Assembly: GCF_001905505.1 (NCBI RefSeq)
Contig: NZ_LIPG01000002.1
Span: 930,001-994,000, forward strand
DNA from: Streptomyces sp. CB02058
GTDB taxonomy: Bacteria > Actinomycetota > Actinomycetes > Streptomycetales > Streptomycetaceae
Direction: 5' to 3'
Length of the DNA: 64,000 nucleotides
Both the position numbers and the translations under genes were made by a program. Position 1 is the first letter of the stretch; each line of letters begins with the position of its first letter. This document shows positions 5,338 through 14,114 of this stretch, piece after piece. The notes under the pieces were generated by a model. It was not told the origin of the DNA and ran no database searches. It worked only from the letters and a program-made list of their open reading frames with translations.

Positions 5338-8334
5338 ATGACGACGGTGCCGGGACGCAGGAGCAGTACGTTCACCCGACTGCTGCGGCACGGTTTCACC
5401 GACCCCTCTGCCGCCGAACGGCTGCTGGATCTGCCCGAGCTCTCCTCCGTACGGGCCGATCCCGTGCTGTTCGACGCCCTCGGGGCCACCGCCGACCCTG
5501 ATCTGGCCCTGCACAGCCTCGTACGGCTCGTCGAGGCCGAGGAGCCCGAGGAGCGGCGGGTCCTGCTGGACACCCTCGTCACGGCCAAGCCGCTCCGGGA
5601 CCGGCTCCTGGGGGCCCTCGGAGCGTCCGAGGCGCTCGGGGACCACCTGGCCAGGCACCCGCGCGACTGGCACGTGCTCGTCACCTACGAGGCCACCGAT
5701 CTGCACCCCGGGGTGCGCGAGTTCGAGCACATGCTCGGCGACGCCGTCGACCCGGACTCGCTGCGGGTCGCCTACCGCAGGTCCCTGCTGTCCATAGCGG
5801 CCCGCGACGTGTGCGGGACGACCGACGTCGCCCAGGTCGCCGCGGAGCTCGCCGACCTCGCCACGGCCACCCTGCGGGCCGCGCTCGCCATCGCCCGCGC
5901 CGCGGCCCCTTCCGACGCCGCACAGTGCCGGCTCGCCGTCATCGCGATGGGCAAGTGCGGCGGGCACGAGCTGAACTACGTCTCCGACGTGGACGTGATC
6001 TTCGTGGGCGAGCCCCTCGACGGCGCGGAGGAGAACGGCGCCATGCAGGCCGCGACCCGGCTCGCCGCCCATCTGATGCGGATCTGCTCCGACACCACCG
6101 TCGAGGGCACCATCTGGCCCGTGGACGCCAACCTCCGCCCCGAGGGCCGCAACGGCCCCCTGGTGCGGACCCTGTCCTCGCACCTCGCCTACTACCAGCG
6201 CTGGGCGAAGACCTGGGAGTTCCAGGCGCTGCTCAAGGCCACACCCGTCGCGGGCGACCCCGAACTCGGCGCGGAGTACGTCGACGCCGTGTCGCCCCTG
6301 GTGTGGCAGGCGGCCGAGCGGGAGAACTTCGTCGGCGACGTGCAGAAGATGCGCCGCCGCGTCGTCGACAACATCCCCGTCGACCGCGTCGACCGGGAGC
6401 TCAAGCTCGGCCCCGGCGGGCTCCGGGACGTCGAGTTCGCCGTACAGCTCCTCCAGCTCGTCCACGGCCGCAGCGACAGCACCCTGCACTCCGGCTCCAC
6501 GCTGGAGGCCCTGCGGGCGCTCGCCGACGGCGGGTACGTCGGGAGGGCGGACGCCGCGCAGCTGGACGAGGCCTACCGCTTCCTGCGGGCCATGGAGCAC
6601 CGCATCCAGCTCTACCGCCTGCGCCGCACCCATCTGGTCCCCGAGGACGAGGCCGACCTCCGGAGGCTCGGGCGCTCCCTCGGGCTGCGCACGGACCCGG
6701 TCGCCGAGCTCAACCGGGCCTGGCGGCGGCACGCCTCCGTGGTGCGGCGGCTGCACGAGAAGCTGTTCTACCGGCCGCTCCTGGACGCCGTCGCCCAGCT
6801 CGCGCCCGGCGAGAGCAGGCTCAGCGCCAAGGCCGCCGGCGTCCGGCTGGAGGCCCTCGGTTACGCCGACCCCGCTGCCGCGCTGCGGCACCTGGAGGCC
6901 CTGTCCTCGGGTGTCTCCCGCAAGGCCGCCATCCAGCGCACCCTGCTGCCGGTGCTGCTCGGCTGGTTCGCGGACTCCGCCGACCCCGACGCGGGGCTCC
7001 TCGGCTTCCGGCAGGTGTCGGACGCCCTCGGCAAGACCCCGTGGTATCTGCGGCTCCTGCGCGACGAGGGGGCCGCGGCCGAGAACCTCGCCCGGGTCCT
7101 GTCCGCCGGACGGCTCGCCCCCGACCTGCTGATGCGCGCCCCCGAGGCCGTCGCCATCCTCGGCGACCCCGAGGGGCTGAAGCCACGCGGCCGGGAGCAC
7201 CTGGAGCAGGAGGTGCTGGCCGCCGTCGGCCGGGCCCCGGGCGCCGAGGCCGCCGTCGCGGTGGCGCGCGGGGTGCGGCGCCGGGAGCTGTTCCGCACGA
7301 CCGCGGCCGACATCATCGGCTCGTACGGCACCGAGGACAGCCCGGCGGAGACGGATCCCGGCGCACTCGTGGACCGGGTCGGCTCCGCCGTCACCGATCT
7401 GAACGCCGCCACGCTCTCCGGCGCCCTGCGCGCCGCCGTACGCGAGCGGTGGGGCGACACCCTGCCGACGAGGTTCGCCGTCATCGGCATGGGCCGCTTC
7501 GGCGGGCACGAGCTGGGATACGGCTCCGACGCGGACGTCCTGTTCGTGCACGAGCCCCGCGAGGGGGTCAGCGACGAGGAGGCGACCCGTGCCGCCAACA
7601 CCGTCGTCACGGAGATGCGCAGGCTCCTGGAGCTGCCGACCGCGGACCCGCCCCTGCTCATCGACGTGGACCTGCGGCCCGAGGGCAAGACCGGGCCGCT
7701 GGTGAGGACCCTGAAGTCGTACGAGGCGTACTACCGGCGCTGGTCGCTGGTCTGGGAGAGCCAGGCCCTGCTGCGCGCCGATCCGATGGCCGGGGACGAG
7801 GCGCTCGGACGCGCCTTCGTCGAGCTGATCGACCCGCTGCGGTACCCCGTGGAGGGGCTGGGGGACGACGCGGTGCGGGAGATCCGGCGGCTCAAGGCGC
7901 GGATGGAGTCGGAACGCATGCCGCGCGGCGCCGATCCGACGCTCCACACCAAGCTGGGGCGCGGCGGGCTGAGCGACGTCGAGTGGACGGTGCAGCTGAT
8001 GCAGATGCAGCACGGCTGGTCCGAACCCGGGCTGCGGACCCCGCGCACGCGTGAGGCGCTGGCGGCGGCGTGCGCGGCGGGGCTGATCCCGGCCGAGGAG
8101 GCGCAGACGCTGGACGAGGCGTGGGTGCTGGCCTCGCGGGTGCGCAACGCGGTGATGCTGGTGCGGGGGCGGCCCGGCGACACGTTCCCCTCGAACCCGC
8201 GCGAACTGACGGCCGTGGGGCGCTACCTCGGCTACGAGCCCGGGCACGTGGGGGACATGCTGGACGACTACCGGCGGATCACCCGGCGGGCCCGCGCGGT
8301 GGTGGAGGAGCGGTTCTACGGGGCGGCCGGCTGA
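5338..8334 (+). CDS. glnE: Glutamine synthetase adenylyltransferase/adenylyl-removing enzyme
   Basis: This 998-residue protein matches the two-domain enzyme that adds and removes AMP on the regulatory tyrosine of type I glutamine synthetase. The N-terminal (adenylyl-removing) nucleotidyltransferase motif is GKCGGHELNYVSDVDVIFV near residue 205; the C-terminal (adenylylating) copy is GRFGGHELGYGSDADVLFVH near residue 718. Each is followed by a conserved DLRPEGKTGPLVRT-type segment. ATG 5338 follows AGGAGA. Its target, glnA with a KDLYEL adenylylation-type tyrosine, lies at 57112-58521. In Streptomyces glnE typically sits in this neighbourhood rather than next to glnA. Confidence 0.97.
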   Translation: MTTVPGRRSSTFTRLLRHGFTDPSAAERLLDLPELSSVRADPVLFDALGATADPDLALHSLVRLVEAEEPEERRVLLDTLVTAKPLRDRLLGALGASEALGDHLARHPRDWHVLVTYEATDLHPGVREFEHMLGDAVDPDSLRVAYRRSLLSIAARDVCGTTDVAQVAAELADLATATLRAALAIARAAAPSDAAQCRLAVIAMGKCGGHELNYVSDVDVIFVGEPLDGAEENGAMQAATRLAAHLMRICSDTTVEGTIWPVDANLRPEGRNGPLVRTLSSHLAYYQRWAKTWEFQALLKATPVAGDPELGAEYVDAVSPLVWQAAERENFVGDVQKMRRRVVDNIPVDRVDRELKLGPGGLRDVEFAVQLLQLVHGRSDSTLHSGSTLEALRALADGGYVGRADAAQLDEAYRFLRAMEHRIQLYRLRRTHLVPEDEADLRRLGRSLGLRTDPVAELNRAWRRHASVVRRLHEKLFYRPLLDAVAQLAPGESRLSAKAAGVRLEALGYADPAAALRHLEALSSGVSRKAAIQRTLLPVLLGWFADSADPDAGLLGFRQVSDALGKTPWYLRLLRDEGAAAENLARVLSAGRLAPDLLMRAPEAVAILGDPEGLKPRGREHLEQEVLAAVGRAPGAEAAVAVARGVRRRELFRTTAADIIGSYGTEDSPAETDPGALVDRVGSAVTDLNAATLSGALRAAVRERWGDTLPTRFAVIGMGRFGGHELGYGSDADVLFVHEPREGVSDEEATRAANTVVTEMRRLLELPTADPPLLIDVDLRPEGKTGPLVRTLKSYEAYYRRWSLVWESQALLRADPMAGDEALGRAFVELIDPLRYPVEGLGDDAVREIRRLKARMESERMPRGADPTLHTKLGRGGLSDVEWTVQLMQMQHGWSEPGLRTPRTREALAAACAAGLIPAEEAQTLDEAWVLASRVRNAVMLVRGRPGDTFPSNPRELTAVGRYLGYEPGHVGDMLDDYRRITRRARAVVEERFYGAAG

Positions 8335-8358
8335 GGGACGCGGTCCGGGCGCCCCGCC

Positions 8359-9357
8359 TCAGGACTCCTCGGCCGCCGCCCGGGCCTGCGGAGTCTGGGC
8401 CCTGGGCTCGGACACCCGCGCGGAAGCCCCCGCGGGCGCGGGGGCCGCCTTGCTCGGCCGGCGCAGGCGCAGCCGGGCGCGGGCCCTGTCCAGGGACGGC
8501 ACCCGCTTCGGCAGGCGGTGGGGCAGCGACCCGTACCAGGCGTACGAGAGCGCGATGCCGAAGGCCAGGCACACCATGCCGCCCACCGCGTCCAGCCAGA
8601 AGTGGTTCGCCGTCGCGACGATCACGACCAGCGTCGCCACGGGGTAGAGCAGGCCCAGGATGCGCGCCCAGGGGGCACTGGCCAGGGCGCAGATGGTCAG
8701 GCCGCACCACAGGGACCAGCCGATGTGCATGGACGGCATCGCCGCGTACTGGTTGGACATGTGCTTGAAGTTGCCCGAGGCCATCGAACCCCAGGTCTGG
8801 TGCAGCATCACCGTGTCGATGAAGGCGCCGCCGTTCATCAGCCGGGGCGGGGCCAGCGGGAAGAGGTAGTAACCCAGCAGCGCCACCGCCGTGGTGGCGA
8901 AGAGGATCAGACGGGTGGCGGCGTAACGGCCCGGATGACGGCGGAACAGCCAGACGAGCACGGCGATGGTGACGACGAAGTGCAGCGTCGCGTAGTAGTA
9001 GTTCATCGACACGATCAGCCATGTCACCGAATTGACGGCCTGGTTGACCGCCTCCTCGAAGGCCAGCCCCAGCGTGTGTTCGAGGGACCAGATCCAGTCG
9101 GCGTTGCGCAGTGCCGCGGCCTTCTGCTCGGGAACCGCGTTGCGCACCAGCGAGTAGAGCCAGTAACTGACCGCGATGAGCAGGATTTCGAACCAGAGGC
9201 GCGGCCGACGGGGGACACGCAGCGCGCGCAGTCCTCGCAGGGGGCTCCGCGTCGGGGGGACCGCCCGGGTGGAACCGGACACCGTCGCCGTATCCGCGAC
9301 GGGTGACGGGGTGGCCGCCGTGCGGTCTTCCTGTGTGGTCACGTGCGATTCACCCAT
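8359..9357 (-). CDS. PAP2-family membrane phosphatase/phosphotransferase
   Basis: This protein of about 332 residues has six hydrophobic segments, starting with WFEILLIAVSYWLYSLV. It has the PAP2 motifs MPSMHIGWS (the PSxxxH element) and ANHFWLDAVGG (an HxxxD element). The variant second motif, NHFWLD, is the one seen in the AUR1/inositolphosphotransferase-like branch, so it may move or remove a phospho head group on a lipid; the substrate is unknown. The C-terminal 50 residues are basic and Ala/Pro-rich, probably cytoplasmic. I prefer ATG 9357 or GTG 9342 (GGTGA precedes it) to longer versions. It is convergent with glnE, only 24 bp apart. Confidence 0.85.
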   Translation of the reverse strand: MGESHVTTQEDRTAATPSPVADTATVSGSTRAVPPTRSPLRGLRALRVPRRPRLWFEILLIAVSYWLYSLVRNAVPEQKAAALRNADWIWSLEHTLGLAFEEAVNQAVNSVTWLIVSMNYYYATLHFVVTIAVLVWLFRRHPGRYAATRLILFATTAVALLGYYLFPLAPPRLMNGGAFIDTVMLHQTWGSMASGNFKHMSNQYAAMPSMHIGWSLWCGLTICALASAPWARILGLLYPVATLVVIVATANHFWLDAVGGMVCLAFGIALSYAWYGSLPHRLPKRVPSLDRARARLRLRRPSKAAPAPAGASARVSEPRAQTPQARAAAEES

Positions 9358-9433
9358 AGGCGCAGAGTCTGCCAGATACGTCCCCCTCTGCCCGATGATC
9401 CTCCGGTCGGGTTCCGGTCGCACATCGGGTACT

Positions 9434-10477
9434 TTACCCACGCGTCCTGGGCCCGGAAGAGGGGCCCGGACCCGATGCGGTTGAACCACGTACGACCAGT
9501 TCGGGCATGAACACGAACTCGCTGTGCGGAGCGGGCGTGCCGCCGATCTCCTCCAGCAGCGTGCGCACCGCGGCCTGGCCCATCGCCGTCACCGGCTGCC
9601 TGATCGTGGTCAGCGGCGGATCGGTGAACGCTATGAGGGGCGAGTCGTCGTACCCCACCACCGAGAGGTCCCTCGGCACCTCCACCGACAGCCGCCGGGC
9701 CGCCCTGATCGCGCCGAGCGCCATCATGTCGCTCGCGCACACCACCGCCGTGCAGCCGCGCTCCATCAGCGCCGAGGCGGCCGCCTGGCCGCCCTCCAGC
9801 GTGTACAGGGAGTGCTGGATCAGTTCCTCCACGGCGTCCGCGGTGAGACCGAGCTGCTCCTGCATCGTGGCGTGGAAGCCCTCGATCTTGCGGAGCACCG
9901 GAACGAAGCGCTTGGGGCCGACCGCCAGCCCGATGCGCTGGTGCCCCAGCGCCACCAGATGCGTCACCGCGAGCCGCATCGCCGCCCGGTCGTCGGGGGA
10001 GATGAACGGCGCCTGCACCTTGGGGGAGAAGCCGTTGACCAGGACGAAGGGAACGCCCTGGGCCCTCAGTTGCTCGTAGCGCTGCATGTCGGCGGAGGTG
10101 TCGGCGTGCAGACCCGAGACGAAGATGATGCCCGAGACCCCCCGGTCGACGAGCATCTCCGTGAGCTCGTCCTCGGTGGACCCGCCCGGCGTCTGCGTCG
10201 CCAGCACCGGTGTGTAGCCCTGCCTGGTCAGCGCCTGCCCGATGACCTGGGCCAGCGCCGGGAAGATCGGGTTCTCCAGCTCGGGCGTGATCAGGCCGAC
10301 GAGGCCGGCGCTGCGCCTGCGCAGCCGCACGGGACGCTCGTAGCCGAGGACGTCGAGCGCCGCGAGGACGGATTCACGGGTGGCCGCTGCAACACCGGGC
10401 TTGCCGTTCAGTACGCGGCTGACCGTAGCTTCGCTGACCCCCGCCTGAGTTGCGATATCGGCAAGCCGTGCGGTCAT
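9434..10477 (-). CDS. malR: LacI-family repressor of maltose/amylase genes (MalR/Reg1)
   Basis: This is a 347-residue LacI/GalR protein. The N-terminal helix-turn-helix and hinge helix read RLADIATQAGVSEATVSRVL then NGKPGVAAATRESVLAALDV; a periplasmic-binding-protein-like ligand domain follows, with LGLIxP-type and DDSPLIAFTDPPLTTIRQPV segments. ATG 10477 is the start that places the HTH at residue 4. It is divergent from malE, as in the characterised Streptomyces MalR/Reg1 locus, where the protein represses maltodextrin uptake and amylase genes. CTTGC-type motifs in the intergenic region and upstream of the amylase gene fit that regulon. A close paralogue is at 15839-16885. Confidence 0.93.
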   Translation of the reverse strand: MTARLADIATQAGVSEATVSRVLNGKPGVAAATRESVLAALDVLGYERPVRLRRRSAGLVGLITPELENPIFPALAQVIGQALTRQGYTPVLATQTPGGSTEDELTEMLVDRGVSGIIFVSGLHADTSADMQRYEQLRAQGVPFVLVNGFSPKVQAPFISPDDRAAMRLAVTHLVALGHQRIGLAVGPKRFVPVLRKIEGFHATMQEQLGLTADAVEELIQHSLYTLEGGQAAASALMERGCTAVVCASDMMALGAIRAARRLSVEVPRDLSVVGYDDSPLIAFTDPPLTTIRQPVTAMGQAAVRTLLEEIGGTPAPHSEFVFMPELVVRGSTASGPGPSSGPRTRG

Positions 10478-10837
10478 GGCAATGGACTGTACCGGGCGCG
10501 TGTCGGATTGCCCACCATGCGCGAAATCCGGGCACCCCGCTCCCGCCGTGGCCGCCCCCCACCTCGTACGCGGCAACATCTTGCAAGCCCTTGCGGGTGC
10601 CGCCCGCATACCCCCGACAGGGCGCCCGACCGGCCCGGGAAGGGGCCTGGCCTGGCATTGGCAGGGAGAAAGGGGTTCCGTCAAGAGTCTTGACGGCAAC
10701 CTTGAGGACACGCCAATGTAACGATCAGCGGTGCTTGCAGAAATCTTCCGCAAAGTCTTTCGGTCGCCTTTCATCCTTGTTACGTTCACGTCGACCCGGC
10801 GCCGCGACGGAGCGGTACGGCAGTTGAAGGAGTTCAG
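10478..10837. promoter_or_regulatory. Divergent malR-malE control region
   Basis: These 360 bp hold no gene. They contain CTTGCAAG followed by CTTGCG at 10580-10595, and CTTGCAG-n9-CGCAAAG at 10734-10755, both of the CTTGCAG class described for Streptomyces amylase and maltose promoters. A TTGACG element at 10690-10695 and TTGTTACGTT near 10777 are possible promoter parts, but I cannot fix the start site. GAAGGAG at 10825-10831 is the malE ribosome site. Confidence 0.7.
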
Positions 10838-12109
10838 ATGCGACGTGGCATAACGGCCACCGCCCTGGTCGCGGCCCTGGCGCTCGCGGCGACCGCCTGC
10901 GGCAGCGATGACGAGACCGGCGGCAGCAAGAGCTCGGGCGAGCTCTCCGGCACGGTGACCTGGTGGGACACCTCGAGCGTCGGCACCGAGGACAAGGTCT
11001 TCAAGAAGCTCGCCGAGGGCTTCGAGAAGGAGCACCCGAAGGTCGACGTCAAGTACGTCAACGTGCCCTTCGGCGAGGCGCAGAACAAGTTCAAGAACGC
11101 GGCGCAGGCCGGTGCGGGAGCCCCCGACGTCATCCGCTCCGAGGTGGCCTGGACCCCCGAGTTCGCCGACCTCGGCTACCTCGCCCCGCTGGACGGCACC
11201 GCGGCCCTCAAGGACCAGGACGACTTCCTGGACCAGGCCGCCGCGTCGACCAAGTACAAGGGCAAGACGTACGCCGTCCCGCAGGTGATCGACTCCATGG
11301 GCATCTTCTACAACAAGAAGATGTTCGCGGACGCCGGCGTCGAGCCGCCCGCGACGATCGCCGACCTGAAGACCGTCGCCAAGAAGATCAAGGACAAGAC
11401 CGGCAAGACCGGCCTCTACCTGCGCGGCGACGACTCGTACTACTTCCTCTCCTTCCTCTACGGCGAGGGCGGTGACCTGGTCGACGCGGACTCCAAGACC
11501 GTCACCGTGGACGGCGCCGAAGGCGTCAAGGCGTTCAACGTCGTGAAGGACCTCGTCGACTCCGGTACGGCGAAGACCGACGCCACGGACGGCTGGGAGA
11601 ACATGATGCAGTCGTTCAAGAACGGCGACGTCGCCATGATGATCAACGGTCCCTGGGCCGTGGCCGACACCCTCACCGGCAAGGAGTTCACCGACAAGGC
11701 GAACCTCGGCATCTCCACGGTGCCGGCCGGCTCCGCCGCGCAGGGCGCCCCGCAGGGTGGCCACAACCTCGGCGTCTACGCGGGCTCCAAGAACCTCGAC
11801 GCCTCCTACGCGTTCGTCGAGTACATGACCTCGGTCGAGGCCCAGGCCCAGACCGCCGGTGACCTGAACCTGCTGCCGACCCGCACCTCGGCCTACTCCA
11901 AGGCCCAGGCCGTGGACAGCGAGATCGTCCAGTTCTTCAAGCCGGTCGTCGAGACCGCCGTCGAGCGTCCCTGGATCCCCGAGACCGGCAGCCTCTTCGC
12001 CCCGCTGAACATCGAGTACACCAAGGTCCTCACCGGCCAGACCACTCCGGAGAAGGCCGCCAAGGCGACCGGTGACTCCTACCGCAAGCTCCTCAAGGGC
12101 TGGAAGTAA
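10838..12109 (+). CDS. malE: Maltose/maltodextrin-binding lipoprotein
   Basis: This 423-residue extracellular solute-binding protein (family 1) carries a lipoprotein signal: a basic start MRRGITATAL, a hydrophobic core, and the lipobox LAATAC with Cys at about residue 23. The mature domain has VTWWDTSS, the PDVIRSEVAWTPEFADLGYL patch and NGDVAMMINGPWAV, all typical of maltodextrin receptors. It delivers maltose or maltodextrins to the MalF-MalG permease, and no ATPase gene is present here; Streptomyces usually energises several sugar importers with one shared MsiK ATPase encoded elsewhere. First gene of malE-malF-malG-aglA. Confidence 0.93.
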   Translation: MRRGITATALVAALALAATACGSDDETGGSKSSGELSGTVTWWDTSSVGTEDKVFKKLAEGFEKEHPKVDVKYVNVPFGEAQNKFKNAAQAGAGAPDVIRSEVAWTPEFADLGYLAPLDGTAALKDQDDFLDQAAASTKYKGKTYAVPQVIDSMGIFYNKKMFADAGVEPPATIADLKTVAKKIKDKTGKTGLYLRGDDSYYFLSFLYGEGGDLVDADSKTVTVDGAEGVKAFNVVKDLVDSGTAKTDATDGWENMMQSFKNGDVAMMINGPWAVADTLTGKEFTDKANLGISTVPAGSAAQGAPQGGHNLGVYAGSKNLDASYAFVEYMTSVEAQAQTAGDLNLLPTRTSAYSKAQAVDSEIVQFFKPVVETAVERPWIPETGSLFAPLNIEYTKVLTGQTTPEKAAKATGDSYRKLLKGWK

Positions 12110-12130
12110 CTCAGGAAGGCAGGCCGACTG

Positions 12131-13147
12131 ATGGCTGTCCACACCAGCCAGTCGGTGGCGAAGGCCGCGGGCGACGACGTCGCCCGCGGCCGGAGCCGCG
12201 GTACTGGTAACCCCCCACCACCGAGCAGGCTCCGGCGCGCCCTGTCGGTCCACTGGTACGCCTGGACCATGGTCGCCCCGGTCGTGATCGTGATCGGCGT
12301 GATCATCGGCTACCCGCTGGTCCGCGGTATCTGGCTGTCGATGACCGACGCCAACGAGCGCAACGTCGCACGGTCCATCGGCGTCAACGAACTGCCCGCC
12401 ACCTACGAGTTCGTGGGCGTGGACAACTACGTCGACGCGCTGACCGGCAGTCAGTTCCTCGGCACGCTCGGCTGGACACTGGTGTGGACGGTCGCCTGCG
12501 TGGGCATCACGTTCTGCCTGGGCATGGCTCTCGCCAACATCCTCAACCGGCGCATCGCCGGCCGCTCCTTCTACCGCATGGCCCTGATCCTTCCCTGGGC
12601 CATCCCCGGCTTCGTCTCGGTCTTCGCCTGGCGCTTCCTCTACAACGAGGACCGCGGGCTGCTCAACAAGATCCTCGGCGGCGCCGGAATCGACGGCATA
12701 CCGTGGCTGAACGACCCCACCTGGGCCAAGTTCTCCGTCATCGCCGTCAACGTCTGGCTCGGCATCCCGTTCATGATGGTCGCCCTGCTCGGCGGACTCC
12801 AGTCGATCCCCTCGGAGCAGTACGAGGCCGCCGAGATGGACGGCGCCACCGCCTGGCAGCGCTTCCGCCACATCACGCTGCCCGGACTGCGCCCGGTGTC
12901 CACCACGGTGATCCTGCTCTCCACCATCTGGACCTTCAACATGTTCCCGGTGATCTTCCTGCTGACCCGCGGCGGACCCGGTGAGGCCACCCAGATCCTG
13001 GTCACCCAGGCGTACAAATTCTCCTTCGAGATCAGCCCGCGCGACTTCGCGCAGTCCTCCACGTGGGGCGTGCTGATCCTCGTACTCCTGATGCTCTTCG
13101 CCGTGGTCTACCGGCGAGTGCTCCGCACGCAGGGAGACAACTGGTGA
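12131..13147 (+). CDS. malF: Maltodextrin ABC transporter permease MalF
   Basis: This 338-residue inner-membrane permease begins 21 bp after malE at ATG 12131, behind AGGAAGG. It has an N-terminal cytoplasmic tail, then about six transmembrane helices. The ABC-ATPase contact loop (EAA motif) reads YEAAEMDGATAWQRFRHITL, followed by P-G-L-R. The segment WLNDPTWAKFSVIAVNVW is typical of sugar MalF proteins of the MalF/LacF branch. It pairs with MalG to form the pore. Confidence 0.94.
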   Translation: MAVHTSQSVAKAAGDDVARGRSRGTGNPPPPSRLRRALSVHWYAWTMVAPVVIVIGVIIGYPLVRGIWLSMTDANERNVARSIGVNELPATYEFVGVDNYVDALTGSQFLGTLGWTLVWTVACVGITFCLGMALANILNRRIAGRSFYRMALILPWAIPGFVSVFAWRFLYNEDRGLLNKILGGAGIDGIPWLNDPTWAKFSVIAVNVWLGIPFMMVALLGGLQSIPSEQYEAAEMDGATAWQRFRHITLPGLRPVSTTVILLSTIWTFNMFPVIFLLTRGGPGEATQILVTQAYKFSFEISPRDFAQSSTWGVLILVLLMLFAVVYRRVLRTQGDNW

Positions 13148-14016
13148 CCACCGCAACCACCGCCCGGCACGGCGCCCCCAAGCCCCGGCTCCGCGGCGAC
13201 CGCTCGCCGGCCGCGTCCGTGGCCCTGCACCTCACCCTGATCGTCGCCTCGGTGATCGCGGTCTTCCCGGTGCTCTGGGTCCTGCTGACCTCGCTGAAGC
13301 CCGCCAAGTTCGCGACGACGACGGACTTCTTCAAAGAGACGACGTTCGAGAACTACACGAACCTGATCAAGGACACCGAGTTCCTGACCTGGTTCGGCAA
13401 CTCCGTGGTCATCGCGGGGCTCTCCACCGTCATCGGTGTCTTCGTCTCCGCCACCACCGGCTACGCCGTCAGCCGATTCCGCTTCCCCGGCAAGCGCGGC
13501 CTGATGTGGACGCTGCTGATCACCCAGATGTTCCCGGTCGCCGTCCTCATCGTGCCGATCTACAACATCATGTCGAACATCGGCCTGCTCAATCAGCCGG
13601 CCGGCCTCGTCATCACCTACCTCACCATCTCGGTGCCGTTCTGCGCCTGGATGATGAAGGGCTTCTTCGACACGATCCCGCAGGAGATCGACGAGTCGGG
13701 ACAGGTCGACGGACTCACCCCGTTCGGCACCTTCTGGCGGCTCATCCTGCCGCTCGCCAAGCCCGGCCTCGCCGTCACCGCCTTCTACTCCTTCATCACC
13801 GCCTGGGGCGAAGTGGCGTACGCCTCCGCCTTCATGGTCGGCGACGAGAACCTCACCCTCGCCGGCGGACTGCAGAAGTTCGTCAACCAGTACGGGGCCC
13901 AGTGGGGCCCGATGACCGCGGCGTCCGTGCTCATCGCCATCCCGGCCGCACTGGTCTTCCTCTTCGCGCAGAAGCACCTGGTCACCGGCATGTCCGCCGG
14001 AGCCGTCAAGGGCTGA
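13144..14016 (+). CDS. malG: Maltodextrin ABC transporter permease MalG
   Basis: This is a 290-residue permease. The start is GTG 13144, which overlaps the malF stop by four bases (GTGA), indicating translational coupling; the frame remains open to 13063 but that would overlap malF heavily. Six membrane helices are visible, and the EAA loop is EIDESGQVDGLTPFGTFWRL followed by I-L-P-L. The C terminus (FAQKHLVTGMSAGAVKG) matches MalG proteins, where the TGMTxGAVKG tail contacts the ATPase. Confidence 0.94.
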   Translation: MTTATTARHGAPKPRLRGDRSPAASVALHLTLIVASVIAVFPVLWVLLTSLKPAKFATTTDFFKETTFENYTNLIKDTEFLTWFGNSVVIAGLSTVIGVFVSATTGYAVSRFRFPGKRGLMWTLLITQMFPVAVLIVPIYNIMSNIGLLNQPAGLVITYLTISVPFCAWMMKGFFDTIPQEIDESGQVDGLTPFGTFWRLILPLAKPGLAVTAFYSFITAWGEVAYASAFMVGDENLTLAGGLQKFVNQYGAQWGPMTAASVLIAIPAALVFLFAQKHLVTGMSAGAVKG

Positions 14017-14052
14017 CGCACCAGTCCCGCACGACCGTACGCAAACGTCACG

Positions 14053-14087
14053 GCGGCGCCGGATCCCCGACCCGGTCCCGGCGCCGC
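14053..14087. terminator. Intercistronic hairpin between malG and aglA
   Basis: A 10-bp perfect stem GCGGCGCCGG (14053-14062) pairs with 14078-14087 around a 15-base loop. It sits in the 98-bp gap and may attenuate aglA relative to the transporter genes or protect the malEFG message 3' end. Confidence 0.55.
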
Positions 14088-14114
14088 TCCCCACCCAGAC
14101 ACCCCAGGGACGAC

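Noticed and set aside
5290..8247. A 985-codon minus-strand frame opposite glnE
   Set aside because: Same cause; glnE on the plus strand has full-length homology and both catalytic motifs.
9434..13156. A 1240-codon minus-strand frame ending in malR
   Set aside because: Only the last 347 codons (from ATG 10477) are the LacI protein; the rest is antisense to malE and malF.
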